NCBI RefSeq assembly: GCF_026230105.1
Contig: NC_079478.1
Span: forward strand, 12,229,653-12,293,652
Direction: 5' to 3'
DNA: 64,000 nt
Source: Diorhabda sublineata
Lineage: Eukaryota > Arthropoda > Insecta > Coleoptera > Chrysomelidae
Part shown: positions 46,719 through 58,335 of the stretch, one piece after another
Numbering within the stretch: the stretch's first letter is position 1
Layout: each line of letters begins with the position of its first letter
Notes under the pieces: model-generated
The model's database searches: none
What the model was told of the DNA's origin: nothing
The model's input: only the letters and a program-made list of their open reading frames with translations
Program-made: the position numbers and the translations under genes

Positions 46719-48365
46719 TTATAACAACCCAATTACTGCCTTTTCATTTCGATAAAAGGCTGCATATCCGTTTTCTCTTTAGATACAATATTTTTTCGTT
46801 TGGTCGGTTCGGTTATCTGTAGAATCAAATTTGTATGAACCGACCAATGATATATCAACTATTCCTCGTAGCCACTTCGGTACACCGTAACTAGTTAATA
46901 ATGCTTGATAACGATCTACTGCAACTTACTAATTCCGTTTTGTTGTTGCTGTAAATATCCCATTGTAGTGATTGCAGGTATTTTGAGGTTATTCTGTAGC
47001 GGAGAAATTGGTCGTTAATTTTTAGTAGGAAATATTTTGGAAAGGTCGTTACATCAGGCAGAATTAATAAGTGATTACTGAATTTGGAATCGTAATATAA
47101 AATAATGGAATTATCTGGAGATAATTTTCGTTTCAATTTTTTGAAGCGATGGAAATTTCCAATGGTGACTTCTTACACACAATAATCAAAATTGGATGCA
47201 CGAAATTAGAGAAATGACGTCATAGATGATTTGGTTGAAAGGTAATACTATTATATTCAGTTATGAGCAAGTCTATTGCTAGATTTAAAGTATTCTCGAA
47301 GAATATTGATCGCATAATTCGATTTCCTACTATCTCTTATGAAACATTCAGTTTTTATAGGCATTGATTGTGGCTTTCGTTCATTCAGCGTCAATTGTAA
47401 TTATAGATCCACTTCACTATTTCACACAAACTACTATGGACATAAACTGATAAGTTCCGGAATAAGTCGTCGTTTCTTGGACATAGGTTGCCAACTGTTC
47501 ATCATTATTTTTGGTGGCATTGAATAGGTTTTTTTTATCTTCTAGTTATGACCATTCTAACCAGAAACATTGTATCAACATACTGGATCCATTACCTTCA
47601 TATCTATCTTATTCATAATCATTTCATTGCCTGCAATTCCTTAAAGTCCTTAGGGTTTTTATCCCAGTTGTTCTATGTTTCAGCTTTTATCTCTGCGGCA
47701 TTTGTTATAGTTTCACACATGTTTTGAGTAATTTCGTATTGTATGCGTCTGTTTTATCATATAGTTTCGTAATTTTGTGGCGATCAATTGATTTGTTTTC
47801 ACACTTCATATTCCAGAAACCCATCCCTCTAGATTTCAGATGTTATATATTTGAATGACACGATTTGGTCAATTCTTCCCTATTACTATAGTTCATATCG
47901 CTAGATATTCCAATATTATAATGTATTTTGTCTTCGCAGTGGAAATAACCATGGTTGAAAAAAAACTTATAATATTGGTTATCGTCTTAAAAATTAGCAA
48001 TAAACTAATTTTGTATTTTTGATTCGTTATTTTTATCTAATGTTTTTCACGGTTATTATAATCTCGTCCCTTATACAGGATTAAACACCCTATTAGAAAA
48101 TTAAATGTTAATTTATAGAGCTTATGGAATGAGATGATCTAGTGCAACGGTTAGTAAGGAACTGGTTAATCATTGAGATACTTTCTTATGTTCTTTTGAA
48201 ATTGGATGTGAATAAATTGATTCCGTAATTCAAATACCACGGTAGTGGAAGTAGAATTGAGAGCTTAAATCTGATTGAATGAGATAAATGCACCGAGCAG
48301 ACGAATAAGAAGCTACCGTAGAATTAAATAAAAAAAATTCTCTATCCTTTGAATCGTGTAAACTA
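46719..48365. other. Anonymous stretch
   Basis: No supported feature. Frames at 46891-47136 and 47339-47527 have no recognisable content. AGTGCAACGGTTAGTAAGG near 48140 faintly resembles a tRNA A-box region but has no B box. Confidence 0.3.
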
Positions 48366-48632
48366 ATGTATCTGTACTGCCAACCAACTACAAGAGACTC
48401 TAATATCAAAGGGACTTTTAAGTATGGAATGATTAGACTACATCCGACACAATATTTGGCAACAACAAGAAATATATCCAAATGTTTTCCACGACGGGCC
48501 TTAAAACCAAACTTTCTTACTGTTGATCCAGAAAAACTGTTCATTATTAACCAAGTTAGAAAAAAAAAACGAAGTCTCCATGAACTAGATCGCAATCCAT
48601 TTGACATAATCCATTTGGTGCTTCTAAAATAA
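48366..48632 (+). CDS. Unidentified 88-codon ORF
   Basis: An open frame with a protein-like composition: QPTTRDSNIKGTFKYGMIRL near the start, FPRRALKPNFLTVDPEKL in the middle and RKKKRSLHELDRNPF near the end. An overlapping minus-strand frame of 125 codons (48230-48607) is also open, so strand is uncertain; the plus frame looks more natural. No family recognised, no promoter or splice sites visible. It may be the 3' end of an old gene or element. Confidence 0.18.
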   Translation: MYLYCQPTTRDSNIKGTFKYGMIRLHPTQYLATTRNISKCFPRRALKPNFLTVDPEKLFIINQVRKKKRSLHELDRNPFDIIHLVLLK

Positions 48633-50129
48633 ATTTCGTTAAATTAATACAAAAAACGTTTTTTTTTATTTGGCTGATAATATATCCAAAAATACAATGC
48701 CAATAATGAAAAAATGCTACAGGAGCCTTGGTGGAAAAGTGTATTAATATCTGGAACCCATGAAAAACCCATAGCTTCTCTTCTGGATGTTTAACGGATC
48801 TGCATAATAATAACTATCTTTTTGAACTCGACAAATAATTTATTATAGTATTTCTAAGACACTTAAGCCAGATAACAAATACAGGGTAATACTAATACGT
48901 TGATAATAACATCACATTTCCAGAAACTATCAATACTATAAGAAGAAATAGGTTTTTCAGTAACCCAAATTGTTTCTCATTATGAATGGATAACATTCAA
49001 AAATTGAAATAAACCAACACGCTTGTCTATAAAAGTAACAAAAGATTCAAACGCCACTTTTTCTGTGAAAATAATTCATCATCCGTACTCAAATGCAATT
49101 AGCTTGTTTTACTTCAAAAAAGGTTTATCGATCCATTTGTCAGATTCCGTTGGACAAACCAGTTAAAACTAGTGAATTTATTTTCCCCGGAAAGTTTGAA
49201 AGGAAATTTATTCAATTTACTATACAAAAAGGTGTTGCTACTGGGATATTATATTTTTATATATTCACAAGTTGTCTTCTGCTGAAAGTTCCTACATTCC
49301 CAATTTTAAAAAGTTTTTTCTAAAATTATATTAACACCACAAGGCGCGAGCTGTATTTTGAACTATGTACACCATTCATTCTATTTTACTTTCCTATTGA
49401 TTCTAAACGATGATTTATTTGCAATTATTATGAGATTTTTTATTTATAGTTGAAAAAAATGGAATAAACAAACAAAATTGTTTGTATTTATTGAGTATGC
49501 AATATAAAATCATGAAACAAAACTCTGATACTCTGAAATCTCGAAATTACATATCAATAAAATAATGAAAAATATTTTAGTTTATCTTTATTAGCTATTG
49601 TAAAAAGTTTCAATAAGCAAAAATGTACGATAACCGAGTCGATCTAGTTTGAGAGTCATTACCTCATAACTCATCATTCCTTCACTTCTATTCAAAATAA
49701 GGAAATGTCAGAACAGATTATAACCTAGAAAAATCTTGCAACAACTTTTCGTTACCAGCTAGCTTTTCGCTATGGTTCCTACCTCTAAAAACATACTCAA
49801 CTACGCCATCACAAAAGAAATATTAAAATGGCCGTTTTTATTCTTCACTGTGATGCAATGACTAAATAAAGTATTACCAAGTCCTCAAAAATAAACTTTC
49901 TTATCAACTGTTGGTAATACTGTGAGGGAATGATTATTTTTCATGAGACAGATATTTAGTTAACATTGTACATATAATGACTTACGATATTCAGAGAAAT
50001 TTTATAAGTTTGTTGTATTTACAATTTGAAATCTTGTTAATAAAAACTTTAGACAATGTTCTAATTTGGAAATCGGGAACAGTAAGGGAATGATTTACTA
50101 TATATTTTTTATTCCTCACAAATGCTCGT
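48633..50129. other. Anonymous stretch
   Basis: No supported feature. The frame at 49093-49323 has no recognisable motif. Confidence 0.3.
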
Positions 50130-50640
50130 ACGATCCCTATTTTACGCTGAGATCAGTTTCCAAAGAAGTGAACTTATCCACATCCTTAGCAGTCTATTGT
50201 TTATGTCCTTATTGAGTCGCATTTCCGATATGCCCTTCTCTTCTGGGGTACGTGTGGTGCGACTCAATTGAGCAAATCTTCAAACTACAAAAGAGTCTGT
50301 TGAATATTTACACTCAGACTAAAGAGCAGTGCTCAATGCAGGGACTTATTTAAAAAATTGAAAATTCTGTCTCTTCGTTCCTTATTCATTTTGAATCCGT
50401 TTGCTAATTCATAAACACGCCTCTCCAATTTCAGAAAGATCCTTGCAAGACCTTTACCTACCTATTTAACGTTCAGAATTAATTGAAGGTTCAATATTTT
50501 ACAATGCAAAGAATGCACAACTACTTGCCAATTGAAATCAAATCAATATAATCGTTTCCCGCATTTCACAATAATTTGAGGGCATATTTATTGGAAAGTG
50601 ACTTCTACTCTGTAAGCGACTTCTATTCTAATAATAATAT
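50130..50640 (+). pseudogene. LINE reverse transcriptase C-terminus
   Basis: Over three frames the plus strand reads FTLRSVSKEVNLSTSLAVY (near 50140), ESHFRYALLFWGTCGATQ (near 50212), FKLQKSLLNIYTQTKEQCSM (near 50280), KKLKILSLRSLFIL (near 50355), MQRMHNYLPIEIKSI (near 50510) and FHNNLRAYLLESDFYSVSDF (near 50570). The order corresponds to the C-terminal third of a Jockey/CR1-like polymerase: A-R-LS-V, F-SH--Y-LL-WG, QKR-LR-I, L-ILT-PS-YI, YN-LP--IK and F---LK-YL---FYS--EF. About 165 codons with at least three frameshifts. The end at 50640 is close to the true protein end. Confidence 0.72.
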
Positions 50641-50876
50641 TTAATTCCGGACATACTGCTTATTGGTTTAATTTTTGCTATGGCCTTGTATACGACTTTT
50701 TTTACTAATTATTACCTATTACTATTACCCATAATTTTGTTACTCATTCTGTATAGGTAGCTGTATATTGAAATTTTATCTTATTTCTATCTTTATTTAG
50801 TTATTTTTATGTTTGTTCATTAGTTTTTACAAGTTTTTCTCTACAAATTGTATCAATTTTTCGACAAGAAAGCATT

Positions 50877-50900
50877 TCTCTCTTTCTTTCTCTCTCTCTC
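50877..50900. repeat. Short CT-rich microsatellite
   Basis: TCTCTCTTTCTTTCTCTCTC and following bases form a pyrimidine tract of about 24 bp. Confidence 0.8.
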
Positions 50901-51394
50901 ATTCCCCCAAAGTTATTACCAACATTTGTAGCCTTGATGATCTACTTTTGAAAAAACAATTATCCTAACTCGGTTAGGTTTATTCCAAAAACTTCTAGGA
51001 CAGGAGTCTGAAAATTTCATGAGAACTACCCAGTTACTCTTCACCTAACTCGTCTTGGTGGCCTTTTTTTGTGCAACGCATCTGAAGATGTAGCAGACTC
51101 TTCGACGTCTTCTTTTCGGATATCAGACGTTTAGAAAAAATCAAAGGGAAGATTTCTAGTATCTGTACTGACATACATTTATTTTTTCAACAAACTTTTG
51201 TTGAATTTTTGAGAAAATTATTTCGATCCGGAGATTTTGTAGTCATCAATACCTGTGTGTTGATCCTTACTATGCTCTTGGTTCTAGGCTACTTTGACGG
51301 CAGTTGATATCTTTCACTCAAATCCTCACTCTTAATTGAAAGACTGATCTTCGCTTTTATTATTTCATGGTAGGAAATGTTTTACCTGTACTAC
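50901..51394. other. Anonymous spacer
   Basis: No feature recognised. Confidence 0.3.
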
Positions 51395-51500
51395 CACGGC
51401 AAAGGCTCAATTTGCTGGGATTCATTTCTTTGGAGATGTGTAAACCTGTGGAATCTTCCAAGGCAAGTGTTTCTCGAGCCTACAGGAGGTCATGATAAAT
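51395..51500 (+). pseudogene. Possible LINE polymerase C-terminal scrap
   Basis: The plus frame reads FLWRCVNLWNLPRQVFLEPT followed by GGHDKYS. This resembles the F--RVVN-WN-LP--VV-A-S---FK-RLDKY block that ends CR1/Jockey polymerases. Only about 30 codons agree, so confidence is modest. It is 750 bp beyond the other polymerase fragment and not in line with it. Confidence 0.35.
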
Positions 51501-52529
51501 ATAGTATAGCGTACGGAGAAGAGTTCATGTGCATACGAAATCAGAATTCGTACAAGCTGCATCTGCTTGTATAAGTTTTGCTACTTCAATTCATATTTTA
51601 TACAAAATTATTGGCTTTGTTAAAATCCAGCTAAGTGCAAAAATTTTTTTGATTTTGATAGCTTATTTTACCAAAGTCTAATAATATTAGAATATCAACA
51701 ACTTCGATATTTTTTATATTTATTGCAGACATTCATATGAAATTAGCGTTTGATTCTTTTGTACTCTTGTTGAAAGCCTGTAGCTAAATAAAATGGTATG
51801 GGGGGAAATCTCTGGCTCATTTGGAAGTTAATTAGGCAAAACTTTGATATCTTATACTTTGAGACAAAAGCGGGTGGTAAAATTTCCAGAGACTTGGCGA
51901 AACTTTCTGCCGCAATTTGCGAATCTGCTACTCGAAAATTTGTTATAAGGATCAGAATAAATTTTGTAGCCAGCATTTCGAATTCGGAATATCTTTCTTA
52001 ACAGGTTTAGCACGGTTTCTGAGAGAGACGAGTAAAGAAAACTCGATATATGTAGAATAGTAAATCTTGTAGAAAATGAAAACTCATTGAAAAATTAGAA
52101 AGAAAAGTCTATATAACCATTCAATCATAGCTCCCTAGTTACTCCAAAACTCAGAGCTCGAATAAGTAAAATGTAATTATAAGTTTTTGTAGATCATTAG
52201 TGACCTCTACAATTGAAATTTGAAAGAAGGTCGAGGGATACCTATTTCAAATTATTTATCAAGGGTTTTCGATTTAAATACTGGGTTTTAAAAACAAAAA
52301 TGAAATACTGAATTTGTGGTATATATATTTCAACATTATTTCTTTTAACTCCCATATGGTATAATCTATGTTTAAATGCTTAACGAACATTAGTTTGTCA
52401 ATAAAAGGCATTATATACCAATTCTATCACGTAAATCTTCACAAGAATCAAATTGTGCTGCAAATACCTGCGAATTTCAAATGAACCCAATGATAAAAAA
52501 CTAAACTAGTCAATCCAGATTTCTCTTCT
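51501..52529. other. Anonymous stretch
   Basis: Open frames on both strands at 51743-52001 have no recognisable motif. Confidence 0.3.
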
Positions 52530-52760
52530 TCCAATCTTCATCAACAAAGTGATAATTCCTTGTACACCAAATTTAGATGGTGCACCGTCTTGATGAAAAA
52601 ACAGTTCTTATTCTAAAGTTACATTGCTGTTGTCGATATTGAGGATAATCATAAAATCAATGGTTTCTACCATCTAGGTTACTAGTCATGAAGATTCATT
52701 CATTTCAATTTCTTAGGATTCAGGCCATTTTATAAACAGATCCATGTTTGTTGTTATATA
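52530..52760 (-). pseudogene. DDE transposase fragment (FQQDGAPPH / IGRRG type)
   Basis: The minus strand reads ELFFHQDGAPSKFGVQGIIT then LLMKIGRREIWIDW. This fits the catalytic FQQDGAPPHY-x-x-VR-x-(L) block followed by RWIGRRGP-x-W in a Tc1/mariner superfamily transposase; the catalytic Asp is kept. The downstream PARSPDLTP block is absent. It belongs to the same broad family as 45100-45425 but covers the part missing there. Confidence 0.55.
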
Positions 52761-53159
52761 TTGACGGTTACTTGAGCACTGAAGAAGCCGAATTAGATTC
52801 AAAGTGACCAAAATGAATTGCAAATTTTATAGAAGCTGGTTTATTGTGTATTATTGATCTGCAACGCGCGTGCGATGCTCAGTAATTTGTACTCTGGGCT
52901 GCGAGGGATGAAGAAACGCTTTCAATTTGGAGTTTCACATAGAAAAATTAATAAAAATAAGGAATTAATATACCTTGCTGTTGTCATTCGACTGATCAAG
53001 CAATAGTTTCTTCTAATCTACCTTCTTTTCTGAGACAATTACTCAAATTTAAGAGCCAAATTAAGTATAAATTAAGTATGTTTTTATCTAAATTGAAGCA
53101 TCGATGAAATAGCATTTATTTTGTTCCATTTTCATAACAAACAACGGAATTTGTATCTA
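52761..53159. other. Anonymous spacer
   Basis: No feature recognised. Confidence 0.3.
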
Positions 53160-53822
53160 CCTCTTCTCCAAAACAACAGTTGATAACTTGATCGCACAAC
53201 ATGAATCAATTAAAATAAATGGAATCAATACCGAATGTAGGCAGTTACTAACTCCATCACAGCGCCTAGTTATATCAAACGTATGCCCAACAGTACCCGA
53301 TTCACAAGAGTAGGTATGACTGAAATAGATTATAGCCACGGTTTAAGCTTTAGGAGACAAATTTTCATCTCTTCCATTGAAAACAAATCTATTCCAAAAT
53401 CTTTCGTTATAACAAACGATAACACTACCTACCGATTATTTCTTTCAATCGATGAATTAAATTGCTCCACATGCAAATCCATAGGTTACAAAGAGTCCGC
53501 CAGTTTGAAACAAAGTTACAGACATACCACCATAGAAGAAATTATTACTGGAAATTACTCTGACCAAATGAAAATATCGAACAAAAGTGTTGCAGTTCAA
53601 ACAGAAAATACAGAAAACATAATAGACAACAACAGAGAATATTCAGCTTCAATCATCACAAATATCCCCAAAAGCTCCTACCACACCTCAAACACCCACA
53701 ACAACGACCTTGTTGAATGTGAAATTTTGCAAGTCCACATTAACACGGAATACAATTATCATTTTCTAATGTTTCACATTTTGTGTAGTTACTGTATCAA
53801 AAGGTTTAATATAATATTTTGA
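53160..53822 (+). pseudogene. LINE ORF1 (gag-like) fragment with broken zinc knuckle
   Basis: Plus strand, first frame: NGINTECRQLLTPSQRLVIS then NVCPTVPDS (53217-53302). A frameshift leads to a 179-codon frame (ATG 53283): residues 15-26 IDYSHGLSFRRQ, 37-52 IPKSFVITNDNTTYRL, 61-64 CSTC. This is the order seen in ORF1 of an insect non-LTR family: a R-x-x-ISNVCP-x-IP segment, a SH-x-x-FRRQ-(F/Y)I segment, then a CCHC knuckle. Here the first two Cys remain (CSTC) but the His and last Cys are lost (KSIGYKESAS). A Ser/Thr/Asn-rich tail follows, common before the second ORF. The internal deletion between NVCP and SFRRQ removed about 30 residues. Confidence 0.6.
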
Positions 53823-55713
53823 TATTTTTAAGGTTATCTTCTAATGACATTTATGTATCAGTATCTACTCACTAACATATTCAAGATTTGGCCTATAGAA
53901 TACGACAACACTTCCTAGACCGCAAACTCTCTGAACAGCTAGAATTAGAATGGAATTCTCTGTAGAAGTAGGGCTTACCTGGAACAAAAGAAAAATGGAT
54001 TACTTTATATTTCTATTTTTATTTCTTTTTTGTCAAATTGGTAGCTTTTTTAATGGAAACTATTTCATTGAATCCATTTTGTGCAAATTAAAAATATGTA
54101 TCAGTATTAGATTCGATTCGAATGAATTTAATATAATCACTTATAATCACTACTTCCGATTATTTCATGGTTTATATATAATTTACTAAACAGCCCAACA
54201 TCAGATTATGTTCTATTTTTTTACCTTCATTTGGAATTTATAATTTTTTTCTTGTCACTTCTTTTTGTGGTGGTAATGAATACTAGATATGATATCAACA
54301 ACTTTTGCATGAATCAATTGATTTGATAAATTTTAATATTGGATAATTAAATTTATTATAAATTTTCAACTTTATATAGATTTTGTAAAAATCTGTCATT
54401 TTACAAAACTTTTGTCCATGATATATTTCTTGTAATGCTGGATAAACGCAATCAACTCGTTGGAGATGCCAGATATTTACTTGATTACACCTTTGTCAAT
54501 AATTCAACTGATGAATACGTGATTAGCCACACATAGCCAGTTACTGGCTTCTGGGGTTCACTCAATATGCTGTATAGTTAACTGTGTCGCTTATCATATA
54601 TTAGTTTACTTACTGAATTGAACTACAACTACAATTATTAAGTAATCTTCAAACAAACTGATATACAATTTTTATTTCGGATGTCTTATTCTATATTTTT
54701 TTCTGAAGTATGAATAATTTTGAAAAGAAAATTTTCTGAAAATCCTAAATCAAAAGTACCCCTTAAGCCAAATACTCTGTAATAATTGGGGAATTGAAAA
54801 CTGGTTTTCAAGGGTCCCCGGAATCAACCTTGTTAAAGTAACAAATGCAGATAGGGAGTAAATTTCTGCTGCTTTTGTTAGTTCAGTTTCCCTTGGTTGT
54901 TTTATAGTAGTCCCTCACCCCATTCATCATTTCGTTATCAATTTGCTTCGATCTCTATCTCAGATTATTAGACTATACAGGGTATATCATGAGCTCAATG
55001 GACATTTATATCGGAAACTGAAGGAAATATTTTCAGCATATTTGTATTCAAAAGTTTTTGGGGACGTTCCTTTCATTCAAAATATTTCCAGTTGTCTGCG
55101 ACTTCCGTTTATACCGGAAATAAATCCTGATTTTGTTATTCTGAATAGAACAATGTGATTTTTATTGCATTATTGAAATCTACGATGAATTGGAGTGTAG
55201 CAGGGACTGCAATAAATTTAATTTAGATGAAAGCTTTGAACCCAATCAATTTTTTTTAACTAAGACAGTGAGCTTGAAAATTAGTGCAAGAATTTGCCAT
55301 AACAATGTCTAGACCTATGTACCTGAAATGTTACTCAGAAATAGGCAATTTAGAGGTACCTACAGAATACCGAGCATGAAAAACTTTGTTGTAACACTCA
55401 TATTTGATAATGAGTGATATACTAGTTATTAGATTTGTCTTGTCTTTTTGCTCAAATTAATGGCAGAGGTTGTTAAATATTTTAAAGTGGTTTGTATCTG
55501 GCCTATTTAGGGACTCGATATTAGATATTAAATAGCTCTCAGTGAACTTAGTATGGACTATTTCTAACCTAGGTATTTTAACTTAAAGTTATACTTCACT
55601 GATTGATTGTGTCTAGGTTTCCACTGTCGGTTTCACATCTTGTATTTACGATTGGATTAGCTTTTCCACAATGTTTGTACTTTTGATTTAAATAGTTTTC
55701 TTATGATGCTCTA
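53823..55713. other. Anonymous stretch
   Basis: Largely featureless. TATACAGGGTATATCATGAG near 54972 resembles a transposon end, but no partner was found. Frames at 53950-54189 and 54943-55158 are not recognised. Confidence 0.3.
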
Positions 55714-56260
55714 CACTATCGTGTTTCCCAACGTGGAACCCATGCTGCACAGGGGGGCAATTTGATTGTAAGGGGGGAGTAATTCAAAAATGGACTTGAT
55801 ACGAACTAAATCCTTTCGCTTCGCATCAATTATGCAATGGCAGTTTTCGGTGCCAAATTTGAATAGTAAGTATAATTTGGATGCTTGAAATTGATTAAAT
55901 ATATCAATTCGAACATAATAACAATCAGAGAAGGAACTTAAAGGAACAAATAAAACTCTCGTTGAAGCAAAAACGAAGATATGATACTCTACCTCCTGAT
56001 TTGAAAGATTTTCTGATTTTAAAACAAATTGACTTTCCAACCACTTCCCTTAGTTAATTTTGTTTGATATAGTGAATACGCAGTATCAAGAAAAACTCAC
56101 AGAATTGAAAAATAATGGAAAATTTATTTAATATAATAAAATAGTGATGACATGGCTTTCTGAAAAACACAGAAATCACATATGCCAATTCAGCCAAATG
56201 TGTAAGAAAGTTGTTGCCACTGCTTCCATCAGTCAAAGTTGAGTGAACATAAAGCAATTT
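55714..56260 (-). pseudogene. hAT element remnant with terminal sequence
   Basis: The plus-strand edge at 55714 reads CACTATCGTGTTTCCCAACG then GGAACCC, close to CAGTGTTTCCCAACCTGGGG, the end of a common hAT lineage, and is followed by G-runs as in that lineage. Reading the minus strand toward this end, 56120-56230 gives NNFLTHLAELAYVISVF, compatible with the FL-x-x-LAYLADIF-x-x-LN segment of the same hAT transposases. The remaining minus-strand 109-codon frame is not clearly recognisable. Neither the zinc-finger nor the dimerisation region could be identified. I infer a short internally deleted copy. Confidence 0.42.
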
Positions 56261-56607
56261 TTTAATATTAAAAATTTTGTATGTTACATAGGAGGGAAGA
56301 CGTGAGAAATTTAGAAGTGCTTAGATGGAATTATTCAAAAAAATTGGGAAGTACCTGTCTAGATTGTACTCGTGGCTTCAATAATTACTGCGTTATAGTA
56401 CCTCTCCTGTACTAATTATATGATTTGGATTTCTATTGTGTGTATGGAATGAAAATTATTAATAAATGTATTGTGTTGAGGGAGCGTTATTATAAGAAAT
56501 ATTGACATATTTTTGTATGAATGGATGCATCCAAAATCACAAGACATTTTAATGAAGAACGAGTAATGATCAATATCTACATAATCTCATAAGTGTTGAT
56601 AGACATA
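56261..56607. other. Anonymous spacer
   Basis: No feature; ends in the TA (56606-56607) that flanks the mariner element. Confidence 0.4.
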
Positions 56608-57772
56608 CGAGGATGTATTAATATCTAGTTAATCTAGACCAGTTCCATCCATAAACAAAATATTACGTTACCATATCAACGAACAATAACTTATTAGAAA
56701 TATGAGTGTAAAGTTTGACGTCAAAAAAGTAAATCAGAGTTACGCAATAAATTAAAAGAAAGAAGATGTCCACCGAAATTGTGAAAATCGAAAAATTGGA
56801 GTATGGAGCCATCATCAAGTACCTGTATTTCAAAGGGTTAAGAAGTAAGCAAATTTACGAAGATATGCTTAATACTTATGGTTATCAATGTCCTTCGTAT
56901 GCGACCGTGAAAAATTGAACTGCAACCTTCAAAAGAGGTAAATTTTCCATTGGAGATGATGACCGATCGAGAAGGCCAGCTTCTGTGTCAGACCCCGAAA
57001 ATATCGAAGCAATTCATGACATGATTTTATCAGACCGTCGAATAGGGCTAAACCGGATATCTGAAGCACTGAATATTTCATACGAACACGTTCATCATAT
57101 AGTTCACGTCAATTTGAAGATGAGAAATATTGCTGCAAAATGGATCCCTAAATGTTTGATTGTTGACCACAAGCGTGCAAGGGTAGAAGCATCGCGTTCG
57201 ATCTGTGCTCAATTTGAAAACGTTTAAACTTCTTAAACCGAATTGTTACTACGGATGAGACTTGCGTACATTCCTACGATCCAGAAACAAAGCAATAATC
57301 GATGGAATGGCGACAATCTGCTGGTTCTTCAAGACCTTAGAAGTTTCATGTCCAAATATCTGCTGGAAAAGTTCTTCAGTTTTTTGGCATTGCCATGAAG
57401 TAATCATGATTGATTTTTTGGATAAGGGTAGAAAAATAACTGGAGATTATAGAGAAAAGACGCGGAAAGCTATCCAAAGGTGTTGTTTTTACAGGACAGC
57501 GCCACTGCACACAGCCATGCAAAAAATTCGTGATTTAGAGTCTGAATTACTAGAGCACCGCCCTTATTCAGCAGATTTGGCTACTTCAGACTATCATCTC
57601 TTTTCTCAACTGTAAAAAAGTTTCAAAGGTCATAAATTTTCTTCTAACAAAGAGGCAATAAAAGCTGTGGAGGTCTGGTTTGCAGAGGAAATTATGTTGA
57701 GTAATAAAATATTTTGACATTGAAATTTTGTTTGGATTTATAGTAGGCTAAGAAGTTTTCAATAGATTCTCG
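56608..57772 (+). mobile_element. Mariner element, nearly full length, with terminal repeats and TA flanks
   Basis: The left end reads CGAGGATGTATTAATATCTA and the right end, read inward, CGAGAATCTATTGAAAACTT; about 20 of the first 30 positions agree. TA lies just outside both ends (56606-56607, 57773-57774), the mariner target duplication. Total length 1165 bp against about 1.3 kb for intact mariners. It holds the transposase pseudogene at 56766-57720. Best preserved element in the window. Confidence 0.85.
56766..57720 (+). pseudogene. Mariner transposase pseudogene
   Basis: ATG at 56766 begins the protein. Residues include IIKYLYFKGLRSKQIYEDML (first helix-turn-helix), CPSYATVKN followed by a TGA where Trp is expected, TATFKRGKFSIGDDDRSRRP, and the second DNA-binding helix ISEALNISYEHVHHIVHVNL. 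This frame stays open to a stop at 57227 (SICAQFENV). One frame over, NRIVTTDETCVHSYDPETKQ carries the first catalytic Asp, with the usual Trp changed to Cys. Then FHVQISAGKVLQFFGIA; FLQDSATAHSHA near 57495 with the second Asp; LATSDYHLFSQL near 57580 with the third; and HKFSSNKEAIKAVEVWFAEE near 57650. All three catalytic Asp codons survive, but several frameshifts, stops and a short 3' loss make it inactive. Confidence 0.85.
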
Positions 57773-58139
57773 TATACTACATTCCCAAAAATATTGTAAA
57801 AATATTCTAATTTGGTAGAGACAATACAGCAAATATATCTAATAGTATATTTGTATTCATATTATTAAATAAGAAAGCTTTCCAGGAATATCTTATACAT
57901 CTCTAAATTGATTGATTAGTTTTGGATTCTTTATTTCTTGGAAAGTTGGTAACAATGGATCTGTTAACCGGAAACAAAGTGCTTTTTGTGTGAAACAATA
58001 TTACAAAACAATAATTATTACTTCATTACTTGTCTGTTTCGATCGGGTTACCAATTATATAATGTTTAAATTAGTATGCCAGTGTAAATTTGATCAAATC
58101 ATGGGTTAAAACTTTGAGACAACTAGTACTATTATTAAA
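57773..58139. other. Anonymous spacer
   Basis: No feature; the frame at 57912-58109 is not recognised. Confidence 0.3.
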
Positions 58140-58335
58140 CAGAAAACCGGAGAAGAAGAAGCGAAAAGAGCGTGGCGCAAGTAAACGAGTCTGTCAGAGG
58201 CAATTCAAGGTTATCTAGGTGCCAGCCTTCAGATGCTTTGCAAGTACTCATAACAACTTTGCGTTTGATATTGAAGCTGAACTTTGCACTGCATGCCTTT
58301 ACAATCCAGTTGGCGTAAGATTGTAAGAATTTTAA
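58140..58335 (+). pseudogene. Possible LINE polymerase scrap
   Basis: The plus strand reads ESVRGNSRLSRCQPSDALQV then LITTLRLILKLNFALHAFTI. The pattern R-x-x-(x)TP-DAL-V-L--LPL-----AA--A resembles the segment after the thumb in R1/Jockey polymerases. The match is short and could be chance. Confidence 0.25.

Noticed and set aside
48130..48200. tRNA-like A box AGTGCAACGGTTAGTAAGG
   Set aside because: No B box at the right distance and no acceptor stem.
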